From contig JAEEQE010000002.1 of assembly GCA_016285145.1 (NCBI GenBank), positions 1-64,000 on the forward strand: a stretch of 64,000 bases of DNA, written 5' to 3'. Position numbers and translations under genes: made by a program. Source of the stretch: Bacteroidales bacterium. Lineage in GTDB: Bacteria > Bacteroidota > Bacteroidia > Bacteroidales > WCHB1-69. The notes below the pieces were generated by a model that saw only the letters and a list, made by a program, of their open reading frames with translations, had not been told where the DNA came from and did no database searches. Below, one piece after another: positions 48,308-56,980 of the stretch (positions within the stretch are counted from its first letter, which is position 1; every line of letters begins with the position of its first letter).

Positions 48308-49936
48308 TTATTTTGCCAGGAAAGGATAGCCGTAATCCGTGGCGGGAACATACGTTTCCTTGATGCAGCGGGAGCTGATCCAGCGGACAAGGTTGAGCAT
48401 ACTGCCGGCCTTGTCGTTGGTGCCGGATGCGCGTGCGCCGCCGAACGGCTGACAACCCACCACAGCGCCCGTCGGCTTGTCGTTGATGTAGAAGTTGCCG
48501 GCGCAGTGGCGCAGGATGTTTTCAGCTTGGATGATAGCGTAGCGGTCGCGGGCGATGATGGAGCCGGTAAGCGCGTACGGGGAGGTCTCATCGCACACAT
48601 GCAACATCTCCTCATATTTTTCATCCTCATAGACATAAACCGTGATGACAGGTCCGAAGATCTCTTCGCGGATGGACTCGTAATCCGGAGTCTTGGCCAC
48701 GATGATGGTGGGCTCCACGAAGTAGCCTACAGACTTGTCGTAGTGGCCACCGAGAGCGATTTCGGCATCGGCGGAAGCCTTGGCGCGGTCGATATAGCCG
48801 GCGATGTTGTCGAAGGATTTCTCATCGATGACGGCATTGACGAAGTTGGAGAAGTCGCGAACGTCACCCATCTTCACGGTCTTCATCATCTCTTTGATGT
48901 TATCCAACGTTTCTCCCCACAGGGATTTGGGAATATAAGCGCGGGAAGCGGCGGAGCACTTCTGGCCCTGATATTCGAAGGCACCACGCAGGATGGCGAC
49001 GGCCAGCTCGCGTGCCGGAGCGGTCTTGTGGGCGAAGATGAAATCCTTGCCGCCCGTCTCGCCGACAATCTTGGGATAGGTGTTATAGATGTCGATGTTT
49101 TCACCGATGAGCTTCCAGAAGCTCTTGAACGTGGAGGTGCTGCCCGTGAAGTGGATGCCGGCCAAGTGCGGTGACTTGAAGGCCACGTCGCTGATGACAG
49201 AGCCGCTGCCCGGCAGGAAGTTGATGACGCCATCGGGAAGACCTGCTTCCTGTAACAGTTTCATCAGATAGTAGTTGGAGAGGATGGCCGTGGTGGACGG
49301 CTTCCAGATGGTGACGTTACCCATCAAAGCGGGAGCCACGTTGAGGTTCAGTGCGATGGAGGTGAAGTTGAACGGCGTGATAGCATACACAAAGCCTTCC
49401 ATGCCACGGTATTCGTTGCGGTTCAGTGTGGCGTGGTCGGAGATGGGCTGCTGTCCGTACAGCTGGGAGGCGAAATAGGTGTTGAAACGAAGGAAGTCGA
49501 TAGCCTCGCACGGGCAGTCGATTTCAGCCTGCATCGGGCTCTTGCCCTGGCCTAACATACAGGAAGCGTTCAGGATGTAGCGGTATTTCGTGGCGAGGAG
49601 TTCGCCGGCCTTCATCATGATGGAAGCGCGCTGGATCCACGGCATCTCTTCCCAGTCTTTCTTGGCTGCCATGGCGGCGTCAATGGCCATCTGGACCTCT
49701 TTCTTGCCCACTTTGTGGTATTTGGCCAACACATGGTTGTGCTCGGTGGGCATCACCACCTGACCCATGTCGCCAGTCTTCACTTCCTTGCCTCCGATGA
49801 TGGGGCAGATTTCGATAACTTGGTTATATTGTTTGTCCAATTCAGCCTGCAGAAGCGCTCTTTCCGGCGTTCCGGGAGCATACGAAAATACAGGTTCGTT
49901 TTTCGGTTCTCTAAAGACGTAATTCGCGTTGTTCAT
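48308..49936 (-). CDS. 1-pyrroline-5-carboxylate dehydrogenase
   Basis: 542 residues from the ATG at 49936 (MNNANYVFREPKNEPVFSYA), matching the normal length of single-domain P5CDH. An upstream start at 50002 lies beyond the -7 box at 49992-49999 and is rejected. Aldehyde dehydrogenase motifs are present: GETGGKDFIFAH with the general-base Glu context, and catalytic Cys in YQGQKCSAASRAYIP; NPIWKPSTT-type cofactor region reads NVTIWKPSTTAILSNYY. It oxidises glutamate semialdehyde/P5C to glutamate with NAD+, the second step of proline catabolism. A proline dehydrogenase gene is not in the window. Monocistronic. Confidence 0.93.
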   Translation of the reverse strand: MNNANYVFREPKNEPVFSYAPGTPERALLQAELDKQYNQVIEICPIIGGKEVKTGDMGQVVMPTEHNHVLAKYHKVGKKEVQMAIDAAMAAKKDWEEMPWIQRASIMMKAGELLATKYRYILNASCMLGQGKSPMQAEIDCPCEAIDFLRFNTYFASQLYGQQPISDHATLNRNEYRGMEGFVYAITPFNFTSIALNLNVAPALMGNVTIWKPSTTAILSNYYLMKLLQEAGLPDGVINFLPGSGSVISDVAFKSPHLAGIHFTGSTSTFKSFWKLIGENIDIYNTYPKIVGETGGKDFIFAHKTAPARELAVAILRGAFEYQGQKCSAASRAYIPKSLWGETLDNIKEMMKTVKMGDVRDFSNFVNAVIDEKSFDNIAGYIDRAKASADAEIALGGHYDKSVGYFVEPTIIVAKTPDYESIREEIFGPVITVYVYEDEKYEEMLHVCDETSPYALTGSIIARDRYAIIQAENILRHCAGNFYINDKPTGAVVGCQPFGGARASGTNDKAGSMLNLVRWISSRCIKETYVPATDYGYPFLAK

Positions 49937-49991
49937 AGAAATTTTTGAAATTAAAATTATTAATGTTGTTTTGCTTTTTTGAAAAGCGCGG

Positions 49992-49999
49992 CAAATATA
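49992..49999 (-). promoter_or_regulatory. -7 box for P5C dehydrogenase
   Basis: Reverse strand TATATTTG followed by CCGC, 55 bp before the ATG at 49936. Confidence 0.6.
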
Positions 50000-50077
50000 C
50001 AAAAAAGTAGTGTAAGATATGCTTTTTTCTTATGAAATTATAATCTTGTCCGATGGCGGAATCTGCATATTATTTTG

Positions 50078-50085
50078 TATTTTTG
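50078..50085 (+). promoter_or_regulatory. -7 box for the small lipoprotein
   Basis: TATTTTTG followed by CCGCC, 20 bp before the ATG at 50106. It supports this short gene being real. Confidence 0.6.
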
Positions 50086-50105
50086 CCGCCTGAAAATATT
50101 GAGAA

Positions 50106-50360
50106 ATGAGAAGATATTGCATGATAATTGCTATGTTTTTCGGTGCTGGGCTCTTTTCCGGCTGCATGCACGAATGTTCCTGCATCACTTCCAACGATAT
50201 TACCTTGGCTGGGCAGCATCGTTACTATTCCGACACCCTGATGATAGATTCCCGTTCGGACTGTTCCCTGATGAACGAAGACACTACCTATTACATCACC
50301 CAACACGATTCTGTCGGAACGGTAGGCGGTTGGGCGCACCGGGTGACGGTTTGCGAGTAA
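50106..50360 (+). CDS. Tiny cysteine-containing lipoprotein
   Basis: 84 residues. The signal MRRYCMIIAMFFGAGLFSGC ends in a lipobox (LFSGC, Cys20), giving a mature lipoprotein of 65 residues with CMHECSCITS at its start and further Cys in SRSDCSLM and VTVCE. I do not recognise a family. The evidence that it is a gene is the promoter directly upstream, the lipobox and the absence of any overlapping gene. It is convergent with sufD. Confidence 0.6.
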   Translation: MRRYCMIIAMFFGAGLFSGCMHECSCITSNDITLAGQHRYYSDTLMIDSRSDCSLMNEDTTYYITQHDSVGTVGGWAHRVTVCE

Positions 50361-50449
50361 AAGAATAATATAATTTTATATCAGTTTCATTTTCCTATAT
50401 TGAATTCTCTACCGTCATGGTGCGTTGTTACCTATAATAAGGTAACACC

Positions 50450-51685
50450 TTACAGTTTTGAGGGATCAATGGGGAAAATCATGTCGCTGTGCTCGGCGTT
50501 GTGCAGCAGGCATTGGTCGCAGATGGTGAGTTCGCCGTTGAGACGGCGTTGCACCATGTCGCTCAGCCGGTCACGGAGAGCTTGAATCTCCACAAACTGC
50601 ACCACTTCGTTGGCGAAGGCGAACATCAGGAGTTTGCGGGCGGTGCGCAGGGCGATGCCGCGCGAACGCAGGTAGAAGAGCGCCTCGTCGTCCAACTGCC
50701 CTACTGTGGCCCCATGGCTGCACTGCACATCGTCGGCGTAGATTTCCAGGAAGGGCTTGGTGTTGATCTTGGCCTTGTCGGTCAACAGGATGTTACGGTT
50801 GGTCTGCAAGGCGACGGTCCGTTGCGCATCGGGCTTCACCACCACATGGCCGAGGAATCCGGCTTGCGCCTCATCGTCCATAATGCCTTTGTATAACTGG
50901 CGGCTTTTGCAGTCGGGCGCGTGATGCTCCACCCGGATGCGATTGTCGCAATGCTGGTTTTTGTCCACGAGATAAAGCCCGTACAGATTGGCCTCGGCGA
51001 AAGGCTCGTTGAGGTTGATGTGGATGTTGTTGCAAACATAGCCCGCATTGAAGGTGATGGCGTTGCTGTGAAACAGCGAATAAGCCTGCTGGTTGACATA
51101 CAAATGATGAAACAACAACGACTCCGCCTCTTTGTTTTCCGTTTTATAGTAATGAAACTGCGCATGTTCCGCCAACTGGATTTCCGTCACCACATTGATG
51201 AAGGTCTTGCCATAACGGGTAGAATCATCGCATTGGATAACAGACACTTCTGAATTTTGTCCCACGCGGATGAGGTTGCGGTTCTGCACCAGCAAATCTT
51301 CCCGCGAGTTGACTAACGAGACAATCTGGAAAGGCTTCTCCACTTTCACATTGTCGGGAATGAACAGAAAAACACCATCGGTGAATTGGTTTGCATTGCT
51401 GCCAATCAGAGGGTCGGTTTCATCCTCCTGCGGATTCAGAAAAGGTTTTACCAGTTCGGGATACTGCTGCAACGCGGCTTTCAGACTGCCTACAATCACA
51501 CCGTTTTGATAGGTGGTCAGGGATTCACCCTCATGCACGTACCAGCCGTTCAGCATGGGAAGCATTTCGGAACCCATGTTGCTAACCTGGCATTTAAAAT
51601 ACTCTTCTACAGGACGATATGGATCCGGGGTGGTCTGGATGTGATACCGCTGCATTTGCTGGCTATAGTCGGTAAAGGATTTCAT
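50450..51685 (-). CDS. sufD: Fe-S cluster assembly protein SufD
   Basis: 411 residues. A beta-helix scaffold protein of the SUF system, with typical segments FIPDNVKVEKPFQIVSLVNS, VSVIQCDDSTRYGKTFINVV and AQAGFLGHVVVKPDAQRTVA, then SHGATVGQLDDEALFYLRSR. With SufB and SufC it forms the SufBC2D complex that builds Fe-S clusters in the cytoplasm. The start follows the sufC stop with no gap. sufB, sufS and sufE are not present in the window. Confidence 0.92.
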   Translation of the reverse strand: MKSFTDYSQQMQRYHIQTTPDPYRPVEEYFKCQVSNMGSEMLPMLNGWYVHEGESLTTYQNGVIVGSLKAALQQYPELVKPFLNPQEDETDPLIGSNANQFTDGVFLFIPDNVKVEKPFQIVSLVNSREDLLVQNRNLIRVGQNSEVSVIQCDDSTRYGKTFINVVTEIQLAEHAQFHYYKTENKEAESLLFHHLYVNQQAYSLFHSNAITFNAGYVCNNIHINLNEPFAEANLYGLYLVDKNQHCDNRIRVEHHAPDCKSRQLYKGIMDDEAQAGFLGHVVVKPDAQRTVALQTNRNILLTDKAKINTKPFLEIYADDVQCSHGATVGQLDDEALFYLRSRGIALRTARKLLMFAFANEVVQFVEIQALRDRLSDMVQRRLNGELTICDQCLLHNAEHSDMIFPIDPSKL

Positions 51686-52450
51686 CTAACTGAGTTTTCC
51701 TTGTTCGTATTCTTCTTTAATCCAATCGTAACCCCGTTTTTCAAGTTCCAGGGCCAATTCTTTGGGGCCGGATTTCACGATTCTGCCGTCAAACAAGACA
51801 TGCACCACATCGGGTACGATATAGTCGAGCAGACGTTGGTAATGTGTGATGACGATAGTGGCGTTTTCTTTGGTTTTCAGCTGGTTGACACCATTGGCCA
51901 CGATGCGCAAGGCGTCAATGTCAAGGCCGGAGTCGGTCTCATCCAGGATGGCGAGTTTCGGTTCAAGCATAGCCATCTGGAAAATCTCGTTGCGTTTCTT
52001 CTCGCCGCCGGAGAATCCCTCGTTGACGGAACGGGTGCTGAGTTTGTCGGTGAGTTCCACCACCTTCTGCTTCTCATTCATCAATCGCAGGAATTGGGCG
52101 CCGTTGAGAGGGTCGAGACCGCGGTACTGGCGGATTTCGTTCAGCGCAGTGCGCATGAAGTTGGCGATGCTCACGCCGGAAATCTCCACGGGATACTGGA
52201 ATCCGATGAAAATGCCCTCGCGGGCACGGTCCTCAATGGAGAGTTCCAGCAGGTTCTTCCCATTATAGAAGATGCTTCCCTCCGTGACATCGTAACCTTC
52301 CTTGCCCGCGACCACGGATGCCAATGTGCTTTTTCCTGTGCCGTTAGGACCCATAATGGCATGAACCTCACCGGCATTGACGGTCAGGTTCACCCCTTTT
52401 AATATTTCTCTTCCTTTGATGGAAACATGTAAATTTTCAATTTTTAACAT
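51686..52450 (-). CDS. sufC: Fe-S cluster assembly ATPase SufC
   Basis: 254 residues. ABC ATPase of the SUF complex: Walker A GPNGTGKSTL, signature FSGGEKKRNEIFQM, Walker B KLAILDETDSGLDIDAL, and the switch His in IVITHYQRLL. It powers conformational change of SufBD. It has its own -7 box at 52470-52477 and is directly followed by sufD. Unusually for the phylum, sufB does not precede it; the upstream gene is the bifunctional-nuclease protein. Confidence 0.96.
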   Translation of the reverse strand: MLKIENLHVSIKGREILKGVNLTVNAGEVHAIMGPNGTGKSTLASVVAGKEGYDVTEGSIFYNGKNLLELSIEDRAREGIFIGFQYPVEISGVSIANFMRTALNEIRQYRGLDPLNGAQFLRLMNEKQKVVELTDKLSTRSVNEGFSGGEKKRNEIFQMAMLEPKLAILDETDSGLDIDALRIVANGVNQLKTKENATIVITHYQRLLDYIVPDVVHVLFDGRIVKSGPKELALELEKRGYDWIKEEYEQGKLS

Positions 52451-52469
52451 AACGTATGATATTGGGGTG

Positions 52470-52477
52470 CAAAAATA
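52470..52477 (-). promoter_or_regulatory. -7 box for sufCD
   Basis: Reverse strand TATTTTTG followed by CACC, 20 bp before the sufC ATG. Confidence 0.6.
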
Positions 52478-52498
52478 CGAAATTATCGGGTTGGCAGA

Positions 52499-53131
52499 TC
52501 ATTTTCGGCGGTCCAGTTCTGACTGGATCTTGGCAGCCAGTTCAAAATCCTCGCTTTCCACCGCGCCCTGGAGCAGGTTTTCCAATTCGGAAACACTCAT
52601 TTCTGAGAGTTGTTGGTTGATGTATGAGTCAGGGTGTGCGGGATTATGTTCGGCGGAGGCGTCGGGTGAAATCTGTTCTAAAACATCCATCAACTCGGAG
52701 TACTCACGCTCCTCAATTGGTTCTTCCACTTGGCAGTTGTCCTCGAAAATATCTTTTTTCATGAAAATGGGCGCATGACTTTTCAAGGCAATCGCCACCG
52801 CATCCGACGGACGTGCATCGATATGGAAGGTCTCGTTCCGGGACCCCAACATCAGCATGTCGGCATAATAGACACCGTTTTCGTAATGAATGATGTTCAC
52901 CTCCACCAGCGAACAACTGTACTGGTCGGCCAGCGTGATGAAGAGCTCGTGCGTGAGCGGACGGCGCGTGGGCGACTGGTTCATTTCCACCAGAATGGCC
53001 CGCGCCTCGCTTATACCAATGATGACCGGCACGTAGCGGTTGCCATCCTTTTCCTTCAGTATCAGGGAAAAAGCCTCCGCCGGCAGGGTCGCCGAGTGAA
53101 TGTCCGCCACCATGAGTTCTATTCGTTCCAT
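52499..53131 (-). CDS. Bifunctional nuclease (BFN/DUF151) domain protein with UVR motif
   Basis: 210 residues. The N-terminal BFN domain (about 1-135) has RYVPVIIGISEARAILVEMN, RPLTHELFITLADQYSCSLV and DARPSDAVAIALKSHAPIFM, all conserved in the family. The C-terminus has a UvrB/UvrC-type (UVR) helical motif, LENLLQGAVESEDFELAAKI. In plants the homologue has DNase and RNase activity; the bacterial role is not settled, though UVR suggests nucleic-acid or protein-partner contact. It starts 12 bp after purL, in the same direction. Confidence 0.88.
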   Translation of the reverse strand: MERIELMVADIHSATLPAEAFSLILKEKDGNRYVPVIIGISEARAILVEMNQSPTRRPLTHELFITLADQYSCSLVEVNIIHYENGVYYADMLMLGSRNETFHIDARPSDAVAIALKSHAPIFMKKDIFEDNCQVEEPIEEREYSELMDVLEQISPDASAEHNPAHPDSYINQQLSEMSVSELENLLQGAVESEDFELAAKIQSELDRRK

Positions 53132-53143
53132 AAAGCGGATGTT

Positions 53144-56100
53144 TTACGATTGGAAATAGGCCACGGCGTTGCGGAAGATATCCTGCTCCTTATTGCCGCT
53201 GATGTTCTTATACAACTGGTCGCCCTTGCGTTCGCTGTGACCCATCTTGCCGAGTATCAATCCATTATCGGATACGATGCCTTCAATGGCATAGAACGAT
53301 CCGTTGGGGTTGTCGCAGGGACACATGCTGGCCTTGTCCTCTTCGTCACAATATTGGAACGCCACCTGGCCGTTTTCGAACAGGGTACGGGCCATCTCCT
53401 CGCTCACCACGAACTTGCCCTCCCCGTGACTGACGGCGATGAGGTGTACATCACCCTCGCGGAAAGAGGTGAGCCATGGCGAAGCCACGGACGATATGCG
53501 CGTGCGCACCAGCTTGGAAATGTGACGGTTGATGTTGTTGCGGTACAAGGTTGGGGATTCCGGTGTGACCGCACCAATCTTGCCAAAGGGCAGCAGACCG
53601 GATTTTATCAACGCCTGGAAACCGTTGCAGATACCCAAAATCAGTCCCTTGCGGGCCAGCAGATTCTCCACGGCGGCTTTCACTTTAACGTTATTTAACA
53701 CGTTGGCGATGAACTTGCCGCTGCCGTCTGGCTCGTCGCCCAAGCTGAATCCACCACTCAACGCCAGAATCTGGGATTCGCGGATGGCCTCCGACAGCTC
53801 GTCCAACGACTGGTTGATTTCCGTTTCATTAAGATTGCGGAACACAAAAATGCGTGTTTCTGCACCGGCGTCTTCGAAGGCTTTGGCCGTGTCGTAATCG
53901 CAGTTGGTACCCGGGAACACTGGCAAGATGACTTTGGGTTTATCAATTTTGCCTGGGAATTTATCCACCGGCTGCACCTTGCTGTTGACGGCAAACTCTG
54001 CGCCCACGGATGAGGTTTCATTATCCGCCGTTTCCGGATAGAGGCCGCTGTAAACGCCTCTCCATGCAGCCAAACAGGTCTCTTTGTCCAACATTTCGCC
54101 ATTGATGACAAACGCATCGGACACGCGGCCCAACTCCACGACAAACTCGCCCTTCAACGGAACCTCCGACTCCATGACGAAACTGCCGTACCCGTAATCG
54201 AACAGGTTGAGGTCGGTGCGGATGTCGAAGCCCAGGTCATTGCCGAAGCTCATTTTGGCCAACGCCTCCGCAATGCCGCCATATTGCAGCGTGAAAGCCG
54301 ACACGATATGGTGTTCGTGGATATGCTGGTGTACAAATTCAAAGATGCGTTTTGTCTTTTCAATATCCGGAAGGCTGTTTTCTATTTTATTTGAAATCAA
54401 ATAGATATAATTACCTTTCTTTTTAAATTCAGGGGAGATGATGTTACGGTCGTCTTCGGTGGTGATGGCAAATGAGACGAATGTGGGAGGTACGTCCATA
54501 TTCTTGAAGGTGCCGCTCATGGAATCCTTGCCGCCGAGGGAAGCAAGGCGGAACTGCCGCAGCATCCAAACACTGCCTAACATGGCAGCGCAGGGTTTTC
54601 CCCAGCGGGTGGGCTCATGTCCCATCTTCTCGAAATACTCTTGGAAGGTGAAGCGTATCTTCCGATAGTCACCACCCACCGCGGTGATTTTGGACATGGA
54701 TTCCAAGATGGCGAACACGGCGGCGTGGAATGGAGAGCGCATGGCAATATAGGGATTGTAACCGAAGGCCATGACGGAGGCTGTGTGGGTGTGGCCGTGC
54801 AGCACCGGCAGCTTCTGGACGGATGCCTGAGCTTCCGTCAGCTGGCGTTTGCCACCGAAGGGCATCAGCACCGTGGAGGCTCCAATAGTGGAGTCGAACA
54901 TCTCAATCAAACCCTTTTGTGAAGCCACATTGGGGTTGGTGAGGCAGCTGGTCATCTTGTCTTGCCATGTGCTGCCCGTCACGGGCTGGGGCTCCAGCAC
55001 ATTGTCGGGGATGGCGTTGATGACCGCTTTCATCCGCTGACGCACTCCGTTGGTGTTGATGAAGTCGCGGCTGAGGTTGACGATGGTCTTGCCGCGCCAG
55101 GTCATGGTCAGGCGGTTGTCATCGGTGACATGAGCGATGATGTTGGCCTCGATGTTCTCCTGACGGCAGTATTCGAAGAAGGTATCCACATCTTTGGCAT
55201 CCACCACCACGCTCATACGCTCCTGCGATTCGCTGATGGCCACTTCCGTGCCGTTGAGGCCTTTGTATTTGGTTCTGACGGAATCCAGATCGATAGTCAG
55301 TCCGTCGGCCAACTCGCCGATGGCCACACTCACTCCGCCGGCTCCGAAGTCGTTGGACTTCTTGATCAGGCGGGTTACTTCCCGGCGGCGGAACAGATGT
55401 TGTATTTTGCGTTCCTCGGGGGCGTTACCTTTCTGCACTTCAGCAGCACAAGTGTCGAGCGATTTCTCATTGTGTTCCTTGGAAGAGCCTGTGGCTCCTC
55501 CGATGCCGTCGCGACCGGTACGTCCGCCGAACATGATGACGACATCGCCCGGTTGCGGGTGCTCACGATGTACATGATCTACGGGAGCGGCCCCAACCAC
55601 GGCGCCGATTTCCAGACGTTTGGCCTGGTAGTTCTTGTGATAGACTTCGCGTACATGCGTGGTGGCCAGGCCAATCTGGTTGCCGTAGGATGAGTATCCG
55701 GCAGCGGCACCCTTGGAGATGACCGACTGCGGAAGTTTTCCTTCGAGGGTATCCGAAATGGGCGCGTTGATGTCGCCGGCACCCGTTACGCGGAGGGCCT
55801 GATAGACGTAGCTGCGTCCGCTGAGCGGGTCGCGGATGGCCCCGCCCACGCAGGTGGCGGCCCCGCCAAAGGGTTCAATCTCTGTGGGATGGTTGTGTGT
55901 CTCGTTCTTGAACATCAGCAACCACTTCTCCCAGCGTCCGTCCACGTCCACATCTATATATATGCTGCACGCATTGTTCTCCTCTGACACTTCCATGTCG
56001 GGCAGGTTGCGGTTTGCACGCTCGTATTTGCCGTTGATGCTGGCCATGTCCATCAGCGTCTGCGGCTTCACACGGTCACCATATACAGACCGCCGCATTG

Positions 56101-56857
56101 CCACATATTGGTTGTAAGCCTCCTGCAACTGATATTGCAACGTGCTGGGTGTAAACACTATATCCGTCAACTCCGTTTCAAAGGTGGTGTGGCGGCAGTG
56201 GTCGCTCCAATAAGTATCCAAAAGCTTGACTTCCGTATCCGTAGGCTCCCGATGCTCTTCATTGCGGAAATATTCTTGTATGAATTTCAGATCCTCCAAT
56301 GACATAGCCAACCCCATCTTTCCACGAAAATCTTCCAATTGTTCTTCTGTCCAGGATGTGAATCCTTGATAAACAGGCACATCCTGCACGTCAGGATTCT
56401 CCGTAAGTTCGAGGAGCGACATGTCCTTCTCACGGGCCTCCACCTCGTTGATACAGTATTTCTTAATCTGCGCAAATTGCTCCGGGGTCAGGTCGGCATC
56501 CAGAATGAAAAGGTTGGCACTCTTGATGACCGCTTCAGTCTTGGGATCCAGCAGCGACAGGCACTGCATGGCACTGTCGGCACGCTGGTCGAACTGGCCG
56601 GGCAGGAACTCCACGGCGAAATGCAGTTTCCCCGCCAAATCCACCTCCTCATAGATATTGTCGGTCACCGGTTCGGAAAAAACGGTCGTCTTGGCTTTCT
56701 CCAAAAGTGCCTCATCAATATGGAAGATGTCATAGACCTTCAGATGTCTGAGGTTGGATATGTTGGTGTTAAAATTGTGGTTAAGAGTGTCTTTCAGACT
56801 GGCGGCCTCTACGTTGAAGCCCTCTTTTTTTTCTACGAAAATACGAATGTCGCGCAT
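53144..56857 (-). CDS. purL: Phosphoribosylformylglycinamidine synthase, large single-chain form
   Basis: 1237 residues. It converts FGAR, glutamine and ATP to FGAM in purine synthesis. The order is N-terminal PurS-like domain, linker, two duplicated AIRS-like synthetase halves (FKNETHNHPTEIEPFGGAAT; GGKDSMSGTFKNM) and a C-terminal glutamine amidotransferase with nucleophile Cys in GLILGICNGFQALIKSG and FPGTNCDYDTAKAFEDAGAE. The start at 56857 (MRDIRIFVEKKEG) is chosen because the -7 box at 56882-56889 lies just upstream and the longer open frame crosses it. It is divergent from serS and followed by the BFN gene. Confidence 0.96.
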   Translation of the reverse strand: MRDIRIFVEKKEGFNVEAASLKDTLNHNFNTNISNLRHLKVYDIFHIDEALLEKAKTTVFSEPVTDNIYEEVDLAGKLHFAVEFLPGQFDQRADSAMQCLSLLDPKTEAVIKSANLFILDADLTPEQFAQIKKYCINEVEAREKDMSLLELTENPDVQDVPVYQGFTSWTEEQLEDFRGKMGLAMSLEDLKFIQEYFRNEEHREPTDTEVKLLDTYWSDHCRHTTFETELTDIVFTPSTLQYQLQEAYNQYVAMRRSVYGDRVKPQTLMDMASINGKYERANRNLPDMEVSEENNACSIYIDVDVDGRWEKWLLMFKNETHNHPTEIEPFGGAATCVGGAIRDPLSGRSYVYQALRVTGAGDINAPISDTLEGKLPQSVISKGAAAGYSSYGNQIGLATTHVREVYHKNYQAKRLEIGAVVGAAPVDHVHREHPQPGDVVIMFGGRTGRDGIGGATGSSKEHNEKSLDTCAAEVQKGNAPEERKIQHLFRRREVTRLIKKSNDFGAGGVSVAIGELADGLTIDLDSVRTKYKGLNGTEVAISESQERMSVVVDAKDVDTFFEYCRQENIEANIIAHVTDDNRLTMTWRGKTIVNLSRDFINTNGVRQRMKAVINAIPDNVLEPQPVTGSTWQDKMTSCLTNPNVASQKGLIEMFDSTIGASTVLMPFGGKRQLTEAQASVQKLPVLHGHTHTASVMAFGYNPYIAMRSPFHAAVFAILESMSKITAVGGDYRKIRFTFQEYFEKMGHEPTRWGKPCAAMLGSVWMLRQFRLASLGGKDSMSGTFKNMDVPPTFVSFAITTEDDRNIISPEFKKKGNYIYLISNKIENSLPDIEKTKRIFEFVHQHIHEHHIVSAFTLQYGGIAEALAKMSFGNDLGFDIRTDLNLFDYGYGSFVMESEVPLKGEFVVELGRVSDAFVINGEMLDKETCLAAWRGVYSGLYPETADNETSSVGAEFAVNSKVQPVDKFPGKIDKPKVILPVFPGTNCDYDTAKAFEDAGAETRIFVFRNLNETEINQSLDELSEAIRESQILALSGGFSLGDEPDGSGKFIANVLNNVKVKAAVENLLARKGLILGICNGFQALIKSGLLPFGKIGAVTPESPTLYRNNINRHISKLVRTRISSVASPWLTSFREGDVHLIAVSHGEGKFVVSEEMARTLFENGQVAFQYCDEEDKASMCPCDNPNGSFYAIEGIVSDNGLILGKMGHSERKGDQLYKNISGNKEQDIFRNAVAYFQS

Positions 56858-56881
56858 AAGGACGTTTTTTTTATATGCTGG

Positions 56882-56889
56882 CAAAAATA
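56882..56889 (-). promoter_or_regulatory. -7 box for purL
   Basis: Reverse strand TATTTTTG; TTTG at 56914-56911 gives a -33 box with a 21-bp spacer. It decides the purL start. Confidence 0.65.
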
Positions 56890-56952
56890 CGAAATAATCT
56901 CCAAATTCATCAAACCAAACATCCACCCTATTCGGATTTCCGCGAAAAATGT

Positions 56953-56960
56953 TATTTTTG
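56953..56960 (+). promoter_or_regulatory. -7 box for serS
   Basis: TATTTTTG followed by CCCGC, 20 bp before the ATG at 56981. Confidence 0.6.
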
Positions 56961-56980
56961 CCCGCTAAATTTTTAAGAAG

